A stretch of DNA of 64,000 bases from CAVUCE01 sp963739985 (GTDB lineage Bacteria > Bacteroidota > Ignavibacteria > Ignavibacteriales > Ignavibacteriaceae), in assembly GCA_963739985.1 (NCBI GenBank), contig CAVUCE010000008.1, positions 62,001 through 126,000 of the forward strand, read 5' to 3'. Below the pieces are notes generated by a model. The model saw nothing but the letters and a program-made list of their open reading frames with translations, had not been told where the DNA came from and made no database searches. Each line of letters opens with the position of its first letter. The stretch's first letter is position 1. The translations under genes and the position numbers were made by a program. Shown here in pieces: positions 25,988-34,698 of the stretch.

Positions 25988-28794
25988 CCGAAGAAAAATT
26001 GATAAAACAAGCCCGGTTGAAATTCGGAGAAATTATTCTCGATCTTTTTCCCGATATCGTATCTGAAAACAATTGCACCGAGGAAATTAAATCTTATTCC
26101 GGCGCCAACGCTTCCAAGCGTAGTTTTATAATCTGTATCCCAGGCGCTTCCAGCATCAAAAAAGGTAGCGCCTCTAATACCAAAGAATCCCAATCCTAAA
26201 AAAGGAAATTTTATTTGCAGTTGATCGATTAGAGGAAATCTAAATTCCACCGAAGAAAGCCACATTTTTTCACCGCGAATTGACCATCTCGGCCAGCCGC
26301 GTAAATCCCAGCTTCCTCCCATAAAATATCTTCTTGCTTCTTTTCCCTGGTTGTAAAATAATGCGGCTCTTACTGCAATAGCAGTTCTTAAATCAAGACG
26401 AAAGTAATGCCGAAGATCCGCAATGAAAGAGAAATAGTTAACATTACTGTATTTTACGTCTCCAGTATATCCCATTAACAATCGCGCTCTTGTTCCGTCA
26501 ATCGGTCCGGTTGAAGCCCAAAGTGAATTATCGAAAACATAAGACATCGTATTACTGATTAAAAGTGCCTTTCTTTCAATCACGCCAATTATAACTTGCT
26601 TATCGGAATTTACAACGGAAACATCAGCTTCAACTCTCGCAAATTTGGAAAGAGGAAAATTCAACAGAAAATATCCGCCGAAACTTCGTTCATAAAAGTA
26701 TTCATCTGAATCGCGAATATCATATCTTCTACCGCTATAATGAAAAACGCCGTAACCGTAATTTGTTCTTTGTCCTAGATTAATTCTTTGTACTTCAACA
26801 TTAAAACTTTTGAGGATATCGCTCTCAACTTCGGCAGAATTATAAATTAGAAAATTGTAAATATCATTTCCAAGTAAATCACTCAATGTTAAAATACCGC
26901 CGCCCCGTGTTCCAAATACAGGATCGGTGGAAATTTGACTTTGGGCATAGTCAAGAGAATATTCGCGGTGATATTTAATTTCTTCTTTAGATGATCCTGA
27001 TTTCATTTCTTGAGCAAACCATTTTCCCGCCGATTTATCTATAGTCATATTTAAAATTGAAGTGCTATCAATGCTCAATGTATCAAGTTTAATTCTGTAT
27101 ATATTAAAAGCAAATTTTTCAAATCCCGCAAATACAATTGTATTTGTATCAACAAACGAAGGATCGAAAGCGCTTGTTACAAATTTTGTAATCCGGTTTA
27201 CTCTATTTGAAATATTTCCGGCTGAGATATTCAATCTCCAAATATTTCTTACTCCATCGTAATCGGAAGCAAAAATTAAAAACTTTTTATCAGGCGATAT
27301 TTTAGGTGACCAATTATTACAATTTAAATAAGTTACATAATCAATTATATGAGTTTTAATATTTAGCTTGAATAAATTGTATTTATGCTCGTACTTGCCG
27401 GCTGTTCTATCTGAAGAAAAAATAATTTCGTCGCTATTTGTCCCGAATGCAGGATCACGATCATCATAATAATCATTTGTTAAACGAGTAAGAGAGTTAG
27501 TTAATAAATTGTAAACAAATAAATCGCTAAATCCTTTTTGATCTACAGCTTGAAAAACTACCCGGTTACCGTTTTCCGAAAATTTTGGTGATGAAATAGA
27601 TATCAAACTACTGTCTTGAAAATCCTTAATGACAGCATTTTTAGAAATTGAGTAAAAATGAATTGCATCCGACGCACCCGATTTTGTAACAAATGCTACA
27701 ATTCCATTTTTAGAAATATCAATAGCCGACTGGAATAAATGGAAAGCTTCAAATTCTTGTGATTTTTCTCCACGCACAACAATTTCCGGTTCAGGTTTTT
27801 CATCTTTGTCATCTTTAGTAATATCAATTCTGTATAGTGAGGAATAACCGTCGCGGTTTGCAACAAAGTAAAGATAATCTTTGTCTTGAAATTTATAATG
27901 CACCGGAGAGAAATTGAAACCAAAATCAGTTAATTTTTCGGCATCGTTTTCTTGTGGTTTAAAATTTGAATACAGAGGATAAATTTCCTTTTTCAAATAA
28001 TAAACCCATTCGGAATTTAATTTATCGATAGAAATACGCAGTGTGTGCTCTAATACTTTATCAAAACGGGAGTACATCCAAAAATTATTTAATAACTGAA
28101 GTACTTTTTCTTTACCGAATTTCTCCGAGATAAATTCAAGAAAGTTTTGTCCTTCCTTGTACATCTGAAAACTCCCATAAATCTGATACAAGTGCTTATA
28201 ATCAACAAAATAGTCATTAAGAATTGCATCGCGGATTACCATATTTGCTTGAGCATCGGGTTTGGTAGAAAGAAATTCGGCTAATCCTTCGGTATACCAG
28301 AGCGGTGGATATCTGTCAGTCGCTTGTCTATGATCTCTGAAAATTCTAAAAAGTTTAGTAGCCATAAAAACGTGAACAAGTTCATGGCGTATTACATGCT
28401 TAAAATCATGCAATGATCCGGTAAATGGAATTACTACTCTACCTTTTATGAATTCGAAAAAACCTCCGACGCCTTCGGGAATAAATCCAGGTGTAGTGTT
28501 TGTTTGTTGGAAATGATTTGAAGTGTTATAAAATATTAACGGAATAGGATGAGAAATGATGTGATCAAATTCTTGTTTGTATTCTTCATATGCTTCTTCG
28601 GCATAAGTTGCACCGATTGATACGATCTCACCGCACTCCCCATAATAGTATATATTGAAATGCTTGGTCTTTAGTACTTTCCAATCAAATTTTTCGTACT
28701 GAACTTTGTTTCTTCCAAAGAAATAAAACTGCCCGAACAAAGTTGAGGTACTAAATAATAAAATTACGAGTAAGTACTTATTAAAATTTACCAA
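25975..28794 (-). CDS. Metalloprotease-like / TolB-type propeller / BamA-like barrel fusion protein
   Basis: 939 residues. Signal peptide 1-21. An N-terminal gluzincin-like domain (about 35-290) has RHELVHVF with H137, E138 and H141, and a downstream WYTEGLAEF with E169 and E173 as the likely third ligand. A WD40/PD40 propeller follows (about 295-600, with FVANRDGYSSLYRIDI and IIFSSDRTAGKYEHKYNL). The last third is an outer-membrane barrel of the BamA/surface-antigen type (GLGFFGIRGATFFDAGSAWD) ending in F. The frame begins with TTG; AAAAGG lies 9 nt upstream. It heads the operon with the PQQ-propeller and PEGA-like genes. Probably a surface or periplasmic protease or assembly factor tethered to its own barrel. 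Confidence 0.78.
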   Translation of the reverse strand: MVNFNKYLLVILLFSTSTLFGQFYFFGRNKVQYEKFDWKVLKTKHFNIYYYGECGEIVSIGATYAEEAYEEYKQEFDHIISHPIPLIFYNTSNHFQQTNTTPGFIPEGVGGFFEFIKGRVVIPFTGSLHDFKHVIRHELVHVFMATKLFRIFRDHRQATDRYPPLWYTEGLAEFLSTKPDAQANMVIRDAILNDYFVDYKHLYQIYGSFQMYKEGQNFLEFISEKFGKEKVLQLLNNFWMYSRFDKVLEHTLRISIDKLNSEWVYYLKKEIYPLYSNFKPQENDAEKLTDFGFNFSPVHYKFQDKDYLYFVANRDGYSSLYRIDITKDDKDEKPEPEIVVRGEKSQEFEAFHLFQSAIDISKNGIVAFVTKSGASDAIHFYSISKNAVIKDFQDSSLISISSPKFSENGNRVVFQAVDQKGFSDLFVYNLLTNSLTRLTNDYYDDRDPAFGTNSDEIIFSSDRTAGKYEHKYNLFKLNIKTHIIDYVTYLNCNNWSPKISPDKKFLIFASDYDGVRNIWRLNISAGNISNRVNRITKFVTSAFDPSFVDTNTIVFAGFEKFAFNIYRIKLDTLSIDSTSILNMTIDKSAGKWFAQEMKSGSSKEEIKYHREYSLDYAQSQISTDPVFGTRGGGILTLSDLLGNDIYNFLIYNSAEVESDILKSFNVEVQRINLGQRTNYGYGVFHYSGRRYDIRDSDEYFYERSFGGYFLLNFPLSKFARVEADVSVVNSDKQVIIGVIERKALLISNTMSYVFDNSLWASTGPIDGTRARLLMGYTGDVKYSNVNYFSFIADLRHYFRLDLRTAIAVRAALFYNQGKEARRYFMGGSWDLRGWPRWSIRGEKMWLSSVEFRFPLIDQLQIKFPFLGLGFFGIRGATFFDAGSAWDTDYKTTLGSVGAGIRFNFLGAIVFRYDIGKKIENNFSEFQPGLFYQFFFGWDF

Positions 28795-28898
28795 ACAACT
28801 TAGCCTTTTAATTTTTGGGAAATTAAACGCTATAAGATTCAGAATGGAATAAGTTCAACCTAAAATATAATTACTATTCTGCACGCATATAAATTAAC

Positions 28899-28916
28899 GG
28901 GAGAAATAGTTCTCCC
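28899..28916 (-). terminator. Hairpin after the sugar-phosphate isomerase gene (weak terminator)
   Basis: GGGAGAA (28899-28905) pairs perfectly with TTCTCCC (28910-28916) around a 4-nt loop. It follows the stop of the isomerase gene by about 57 nt on the minus strand. Only a broken T-rich tail (GTTAATTTAT) follows, so termination is plausible but not certain. Confidence 0.45.
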
Positions 28917-28972
28917 TAAGCTTAACTGAAAATAGTTATATTGAAATTACGCTTCAATTAACAGCATACTAC

Positions 28973-30007
28973 CTATGCTAACCTATTTTTAAGAGTATGA
29001 ATGTTATCTATTTCTGTCGGATCAAAACCTCGTAAAATGGCTAAGTAATAAGTGATCCAATCTCCCAAATAAATTAAATCCATTACACGCAACTTAAATT
29101 CTTCTTCTTTACTTTCAAGGTTAATAATTTCGGCCTTAGCAGTGGAAATAAGCTCAGATGAAATTTCGAATCTCTTTTTAATTTGAGGATGGTATTCTTT
29201 ATCTAAAATGTTTATTACTTTGGTCTGATATTGGTCCTCTGTGAAGGATTCCCAACCAATAATTTCATTGTGATTTAATTCCGGAATGATATTATGAAAT
29301 GCGTGAAGTTTTGCATTTTCATTAACCTGGCATTTAAATCTATATCCAATAGCCGAAGTTATATCAGCCGCTGAATAGATTGTGGGAATAAAACCTACTA
29401 ATTTTTCGGCATATGTATATGCTAGGTTTCCTTCTTTGGAAAATTCTTCGCCGTTTTTCTTCCATAGTGGAATAACTTTATTTACAATCTCACTTTGATC
29501 TGTTATAATTTCTAATTCCTGGAAAACTTTAAGAAGAGAGAAGAAACTTAATCCAAGTGAATATCTCGGTTGAAAACCGGGTTGTACTTTTACGATGGGA
29601 ATATTATTTTCAGCAGCAATTTTCTCCACTTTTCCACCGGTTGTTATACATACAATTTTACATTTTCTTTCAACCGCTGATTTGAAAACTTCAATAGTTT
29701 CCTCAGTATTTCCTGAGTAAGATGAAACAATCAACAAAGTATTTTCATTTGCAAAAGCCGGTAATGAATAGTTTCTATTTACTGAATAAGGTAACTTTAA
29801 TTCATCCCGCAAAAAATTTTGCATTAAATCAGCACTGATTGCAGAACCGCCAAGTCCTGTTACAATAATATTTCTAAAATTTTTCCCTTTTAAACTAGAT
29901 AAATCAAATTTATTGTTCCAAGCAAATTCAACTTGCTGATAAGTTTTTATCAATACTTCAAACTGATTTTCAGGATCATATTTGTTTACATATTCTTGGA
30001 TGTTCAT
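28973..30007 (-). CDS. Bifunctional phosphoglucose/phosphomannose isomerase
   Basis: 344 residues with two SIS folds. It interconverts glucose-6-P or mannose-6-P with fructose-6-P. Motifs are NIIVTGLGGSAISADLMQNF, the SIS loop VSSYSGNTEETIEV, and the C-terminal NELNHNEIIGWE with the catalytic Glu/His region (the usual active-site EHN-type signature). Bacteria of this assemblage and archaea use this form as the glycolytic isomerase. It is 7 bp downstream of ptsI and the last gene of the isoprenoid/PTS operon. Confidence 0.9.
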   Translation of the reverse strand: MNIQEYVNKYDPENQFEVLIKTYQQVEFAWNNKFDLSSLKGKNFRNIIVTGLGGSAISADLMQNFLRDELKLPYSVNRNYSLPAFANENTLLIVSSYSGNTEETIEVFKSAVERKCKIVCITTGGKVEKIAAENNIPIVKVQPGFQPRYSLGLSFFSLLKVFQELEIITDQSEIVNKVIPLWKKNGEEFSKEGNLAYTYAEKLVGFIPTIYSAADITSAIGYRFKCQVNENAKLHAFHNIIPELNHNEIIGWESFTEDQYQTKVINILDKEYHPQIKKRFEISSELISTAKAEIINLESKEEEFKLRVMDLIYLGDWITYYLAILRGFDPTEIDNIHTLKNRLA

Positions 30008-30014
30008 GTTTTTC

Positions 30015-31781
30015 CTAAATTATATTTCTTGTTCTTGTAATTGAATTGTCTTCAAAGAATTTCTCAATTCTTTCGGTAATTTCCTTCTCAGTCGAAAACA
30101 GCAGGCATTCTTCGGCTAGTTCTTCCGCTTTCTCAAACGATATATTTCGAATTATGCGTTTAGCGTATGGAATAGTGGTCGGAGAAATGCTCAAAGTTTC
30201 TAGACCCAATCCTATTAAAAGTGGAATTGCCAAAGTATCCGCGGCCATTTCGCCACAAAGACTTACTAACTTATTTTCAGATTTTGCGCCTTTAATTATA
30301 TGCTTTAATGTTCTTACAACCGAAGGATTAAATTCTTGATATAATTCCGAAACCATATCGTTGCCGCGATCAACAGCAATTAAATATTGAATCAGATCGT
30401 TCGTACCTATACTTAAAAAGTCAACTTCTTTAGCAAACTCTCTCGCCATCACCGCTGCAGAAGGAACCTCAACCATAATTCCAACTTTAAGATCTTTATC
30501 AAAAGATATATTCTCTTTTTTCAGTTCTTGCTTACATTCTTCAATTAATTCTATCGATTGCCTGACCTCAAAAATTGTAGAGATCATAGGAATCATAAAA
30601 AGAATGTTCTTATGACTGCTTGCTCTAAGAATTGCCCTAATCTGAGTTCTAAATATCGTTTTGTTTTCGAGTAAAAGTCTAACTCCGCGTAATCCTAAAA
30701 ATGGGTTTGGTTCGGTGAAATCTAAAAATTTAAATTTGTCTCCGCCAATATCAAAAGCGCGTATTGTAAGCGGTTCCGGATAAATTCGTGATGCTAGGTT
30801 CGAATAAATCTTAACTTGCTCTTCTTCACTAGGAAATTCGCCTAGCTCTTCTAAAATTTGCTCGGTTCTATATAAGCCGATTCCTTTTGCACCGCTCGTA
30901 ATAACCATATCTATTTCGCCGGTTACATCAACATTAGCGAGTAATGTTATTTCTTTACCGTCAAGGGTTTGCGCCGGTTTGTCTTTTAACTCTTCAAGAC
31001 CTTTTTGAAGCTCTGATAGTCTTCCAATTTTAGCACTGAAAAATTCAACTTGTTCTTCGTCAGGATTTACTAAAACATAACCGTGAAATCCATCAACTAT
31101 AATTGTATCGCCATCTTTAATTTTTTGAGTTGCTCTATGAGTTCCAACCACTGCCGGAATATTAAGAGAGCGGGAAATAATAGCCGCGTGAGATGTTAAT
31201 CCACCGTGATCAGTTACAAAGCCTCTTACGTTACATCGTGAAAATAAAATTGTATCTGCAGGGGTTAAAGAATCGCTAACAACAATCATATCATTAGTAA
31301 TCCTGGATTGCCATCTTTTCTTTTGCAGATTCCTAATAATTCTATTTTTAATATCTTCAATATCGTTAGCGCGCTCTTTCATATAAGATTCGTGAGAAAG
31401 TACCATCATTTCTTGATATTTGGAAATCTCATCGTTAACAATATATTCCGGTTGGCGTTTTTCTTTTTCAATCCGATTAACAATATTTTCTCTTAATATC
31501 GGATCATCAAGAACCATCAGTTGTGCCTCAAAGATAGCAGCTCTGGTTCCTTCCATTTTTTCTTTTGCTAAAGCAAAAATCTTATTTAATTCTTTTTTAG
31601 ATTTATTTAGTGCTTCTTCAAGATTCTTTTTTGCTTCTTCAATATCGGTAATTTCACCGTCATTGATTTCTAATTTCTCTTTTGTAAAAAGGTAAACTTT
31701 AGCAATAACAATTCCGGGAGCAGCAGCTAGGCCGGGAATTTTATTATCAGCTTCATTAAATATTTGTTTAAAGTTTTTCAC
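30015..31781 (-). CDS. ptsI: Phosphoenolpyruvate-protein phosphotransferase (Enzyme I)
   Basis: 588 residues, normal for Enzyme I. It takes phosphate from PEP and passes it to HPr. The swivelling His domain has DHGGLTSHAAI with H198 as the phosphorylated residue. The C-terminal PEP-binding barrel has VDFLSIGTNDLIQY and the active-site cysteine in LVSLCGEMAAD. The start is GTG and overlaps the HPr stop (GTGA), so the pair is translationally coupled. No sugar-specific EII component is in this window. Confidence 0.94.
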   Translation of the reverse strand: MKNFKQIFNEADNKIPGLAAAPGIVIAKVYLFTKEKLEINDGEITDIEEAKKNLEEALNKSKKELNKIFALAKEKMEGTRAAIFEAQLMVLDDPILRENIVNRIEKEKRQPEYIVNDEISKYQEMMVLSHESYMKERANDIEDIKNRIIRNLQKKRWQSRITNDMIVVSDSLTPADTILFSRCNVRGFVTDHGGLTSHAAIISRSLNIPAVVGTHRATQKIKDGDTIIVDGFHGYVLVNPDEEQVEFFSAKIGRLSELQKGLEELKDKPAQTLDGKEITLLANVDVTGEIDMVITSGAKGIGLYRTEQILEELGEFPSEEEQVKIYSNLASRIYPEPLTIRAFDIGGDKFKFLDFTEPNPFLGLRGVRLLLENKTIFRTQIRAILRASSHKNILFMIPMISTIFEVRQSIELIEECKQELKKENISFDKDLKVGIMVEVPSAAVMAREFAKEVDFLSIGTNDLIQYLIAVDRGNDMVSELYQEFNPSVVRTLKHIIKGAKSENKLVSLCGEMAADTLAIPLLIGLGLETLSISPTTIPYAKRIIRNISFEKAEELAEECLLFSTEKEITERIEKFFEDNSITRTRNII

Positions 31782-32044
31782 AATTCATCAAACCCTCTGT
31801 TAAAATAATCGGTAATTTCTTTTGCCGCCTCTTTTTCATCTTCACCGTCAAATGTTAAGATGATTTCCGCACCCATTTCGGCAGCTAAAGTCATTACTCC
31901 GATTATGCTTTTACCATTTATGTTCATTCCATCTCTGGAGATGAAAAAATCACATTTATATTTTGCGGCAAGCTTTACAATTGTTGCTGCTGGCCTGGTA
32001 TGCAAACCGGCTTTGTTTACAATTTTTACTTTTCTTTCAATCAT
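31778..32044 (-). CDS. ptsH: HPr phosphocarrier protein
   Basis: 88 residues. The phosphoryl carrier of the PTS. The active histidine is H15 in KAGLHTRPAA, and the regulatory serine is S46 in NGKSIIGVM, so both phosphorylation sites are kept; the serine would allow HPr kinase control if that kinase exists elsewhere. ATG start; it overlaps the prenyl synthase stop by one base (TAATG) and ptsI by 4 nt. Confidence 0.94.
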   Translation of the reverse strand: MIERKVKIVNKAGLHTRPAATIVKLAAKYKCDFFISRDGMNINGKSIIGVMTLAAEMGAEIILTFDGEDEKEAAKEITDYFNRGFDEL

Positions 32045-33039
32045 TATTTATTTCTTTTGATTAGTGAGTCTGCAAGCCAGGCAAATAAATCTCTATCTTC
32101 CTGCTTTTGCAACGCTTTAATTGAGTTCATTGCTTTTTTAGAATATATTTTAATTTCATCTCTGGCGTCATCCAAAACACCAAGTTTTTCATATATATTT
32201 TTGTATTTCTGTATTTGACTTGGTTTTATACCTTTTTGTTCAACAATAGATAACAAATCTTTTTTGTCCTGACCTTTTGATTTCTCTAATGCCTTCAAAA
32301 ATAAATATGTTTTCTTGCCCTCTACCAAATCACCGCCAACAACCTTACCAAACTCTGCCTCATCAGCCGCAATATCTAAAAGATCATCTTGAATTTGAAA
32401 AGCAATGCCTATGTTTTTTCCAAATTTAGCTAAAGCCTTAATTTCTTTTTCGGAACCGCCGCCTAACCGTGAACCAATTTCACAGCACATTTCAGCCATA
32501 GCCGCGGTTTTCTTTTCAATCATAACAATATATTCTTCAATGGAAATTGATTTTCGGACTTCAAAATCTTTGTCCATACTTTGTCCCTCACAAACCTCAA
32601 CAAGTCCCTTTGTGAAAGCCGCAAAAATAGGAGAAGAATTATTTTTACAATCTTTTAATAAAAATTCATAAGCTACTGAAAGTAAACTGTCGCCGACTAA
32701 AATTGCTGTATTAGTATCGTATTTTTTATGAAGCGTAGGCCTTCCCCGCCTTTTATCGGCATTGTCCATAATATCATCGTGAACAAGAGTAAAATTATGA
32801 AGCAGTTCAACGGCAATGGAAGCATTATATGCATTACTATATTTTCCGCCGACAGCTTTTGCCGAAAATAAAACGAGTAAAGGACGAAGCCTTTTCCCTT
32901 TTCCCTTTATTATAAATTCGCCCGGTTCATATAAAGATTTTGGTTTTCTATCTTTTAATGAATTTGCTAAGCGTTGCTCTACTTTTATTCTTTCTCTTTC
33001 GTAGAGATTATAAAATTTTGTATTTTTGTCGCCTATCAA
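32044..33039 (-). CDS. Polyprenyl diphosphate synthase (trans type)
   Basis: 331 residues. Condenses IPP with an allylic diphosphate to give C15-C20 or longer chains. The first Asp-rich motif is LVHDDIMDNADKRRGRP (D88, D89, D92), and the second is FQIQDDLLDIAAD. Chain length cannot be fixed from sequence alone. TTG start overlapping the fni stop by 4 nt, so it is coupled to the IPP isomerase, which supplies DMAPP. Confidence 0.92.
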   Translation of the reverse strand: MIGDKNTKFYNLYERERIKVEQRLANSLKDRKPKSLYEPGEFIIKGKGKRLRPLLVLFSAKAVGGKYSNAYNASIAVELLHNFTLVHDDIMDNADKRRGRPTLHKKYDTNTAILVGDSLLSVAYEFLLKDCKNNSSPIFAAFTKGLVEVCEGQSMDKDFEVRKSISIEEYIVMIEKKTAAMAEMCCEIGSRLGGGSEKEIKALAKFGKNIGIAFQIQDDLLDIAADEAEFGKVVGGDLVEGKKTYLFLKALEKSKGQDKKDLLSIVEQKGIKPSQIQKYKNIYEKLGVLDDARDEIKIYSKKAMNSIKALQKQEDRDLFAWLADSLIKRNK

Positions 33040-34082
33040 AAAATATTTTCCTTTTTAATTAACTTGTTTTTTCTCAAATCGGATAACTTTGCCGATCCGG
33101 TAAGAAACATTATCTTTCTAACAATCTCAAACCATTCGTTAACCAGATTTACAACTCCCTCAACTCCTGCTTTATCTAAAGTTTGCAATATGGTTCGTGC
33201 CGAAGCTGTAATTTCTGCACCAAGGGCAAAAGCTTTAGCCGCATCAATAGGATTATTAATTCCTCCCGAACCAATTAACAAAAATTTATAATCCTTTTTC
33301 AATTTTTCTACTGTTCTAATACAGTAAGAAGTCGGTAATCCCCAATCCCAAAACTCATTACCGGAATTATTTTTATTACGTAGAATTTCGACTCCTGCCC
33401 AACTTGTTCCACCAGCTCCGGAAACATCAATTCCTGCTACACCGGCATTTAATAATTTTTTGGCAGCTTTATAAGAAATTCCCGCCCCAACTTCCTTTGC
33501 GATTACCGGAACTTTTAATTTCTTAGCTAAATTTTCGAATGATTTTAATAATCCTGTAAAATTCGGCTCACCGTTTTTCTGTAATAACTCTTGCAAAGGG
33601 TTTATATGGACAACCATCACATCGGCTTCCACTAAATCAACTAATTTTCTAATCTCATCAACAGACTTAATTTTAATGAGTTGAGCAGCACCGATATTTC
33701 CTAACACCGGAATTTTTGGAGCTTCCCTTCTAATTATTTTATATGTCTCATGAAATTTTTCATTTTCTAAAGCTTGCCTCTGACTTCCGACTCCTAACGC
33801 AATGTTTAACTCAGCGGCAGCAATAGCCAATTTTGCATTAATATTTTCAGCTTCGGATGTTCCTCCGGTCATACAAGATATTAAGAATGGATAATTAATT
33901 ACTTTTTTAAAAAACTTAGTTTCAAATTTTATCTTGTTAAGATCAACTTCAGTTATAGCAAAATGTTCAAACTCATAATTATCAAAGCCGTTTCCTTTTT
34001 GTTTAAAAGAAACTTTATCGGTCAGGCACAATTCAATATGCTCTTTTTTCCTTTTTGAAGTCGAGCCGGGATCTTCTGACAT
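33036..34082 (-). CDS. fni: Type 2 isopentenyl-diphosphate delta-isomerase
   Basis: 348 residues. FMN-dependent enzyme that interconverts IPP and DMAPP. Motifs are RKKEHIELCL at the N-terminus, ISCMTGGTSEAENIN, LGVGSQRQALEN, the catalytic glutamine region GLNINPLQE-like (seen as VVHINPLQELLQ), and the flavin-binding VSGAGGTSWAG with a GSGGI loop. The start has no clear ribosome-binding site. First gene of a tight run with prenyl synthase, HPr, Enzyme I and the isomerase. Confidence 0.94.
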   Translation of the reverse strand: MSEDPGSTSKRKKEHIELCLTDKVSFKQKGNGFDNYEFEHFAITEVDLNKIKFETKFFKKVINYPFLISCMTGGTSEAENINAKLAIAAAELNIALGVGSQRQALENEKFHETYKIIRREAPKIPVLGNIGAAQLIKIKSVDEIRKLVDLVEADVMVVHINPLQELLQKNGEPNFTGLLKSFENLAKKLKVPVIAKEVGAGISYKAAKKLLNAGVAGIDVSGAGGTSWAGVEILRNKNNSGNEFWDWGLPTSYCIRTVEKLKKDYKFLLIGSGGINNPIDAAKAFALGAEITASARTILQTLDKAGVEGVVNLVNEWFEIVRKIMFLTGSAKLSDLRKNKLIKKENIF

Positions 34083-34202
34083 AAAGACTTGTAGTCAAAG
34101 TTATTATTAAAATAATTTCTTGATCAAAATATTAAATTTTCTATTAAAATTCTTCAATGTAAGAGTGATAAAAATAACTTTATTTGCCGGATTTCAATCT
34201 TT

Positions 34203-34676
34203 TTAGTAAGATTTTCTTGAAAAAACCAATTCCCCTTTAGATGAATATATCTCGGCAACTTCAATCTCACCCCTTAAAGAATTTGTAAGAACTATTTTTT
34301 CTGCATTTTTAAGTTCATCTATAGTAATGTTTTCTTCTTTTACGGTCTTGTTTTTTCTAATAAAATAGTTTCTATAAACACCGGGAAGTATTCCACAACC
34401 AATTCCGGGAGTGTACCAGTTATCATTAATCTTCACGAATATGTTTGTAATTGCTCCCTCCGCCAGGTAATTAAATTTATTGAAATAAATTACCTCATTA
34501 TATCCAAGTCTATTATACTCAGCATATTCCAAATTGTACAAATTGCGATTGGTTGTTTTGAAATATTGAAATTTTTCCTCAGGATCAACAGTGTTATCTG
34601 AAATTATTACTTTTGCAGACTCGATTATTGTTGGAGCGTCGGAAATTTCTATCTTAATTTTACCATTTTTTTCCAA
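34203..34676 (-). pseudogene. PabC part (aminodeoxychorismate lyase) of a frameshifted PabB-PabC fusion
   Basis: 157 residues of a class IV aminotransferase fold that lacks its N-terminus. The PLP lysine is K40 in FQYFKTTNR, and the family loop is LAEGAITNIFVKIND with GCGILPGVYRNYF. The apparent start is an internal TTG. Upstream in the same frame the reading stays open back to 34742 and encodes NSELKILDALKNYRVKILLE, which fits the missing link to the PabB end. The N-terminal PabC piece (FLEDHLNRLKISSEYFLF) sits on the preceding gene in another frame. So this is the second half of one bifunctional gene, split by a one-base shift. Confidence 0.75.
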
Positions 34677-34698
34677 TAATATCTTAACTCGATAATTT

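Noticed and set aside
30046..32218. Several plus-strand ORFs of 60-100 residues opposite ptsI, ptsH and the prenyl synthase
   Set aside because: All are antisense shadows of well-identified enzymes, Ser/Phe-rich as expected from the reverse strand.
28973..34082. Reading the HPr/Enzyme I genes as part of a nearby sugar PTS importer
   Set aside because: No EII component is present in the window, and the sugar genes at 36-42 kb are MFS and ABC types.
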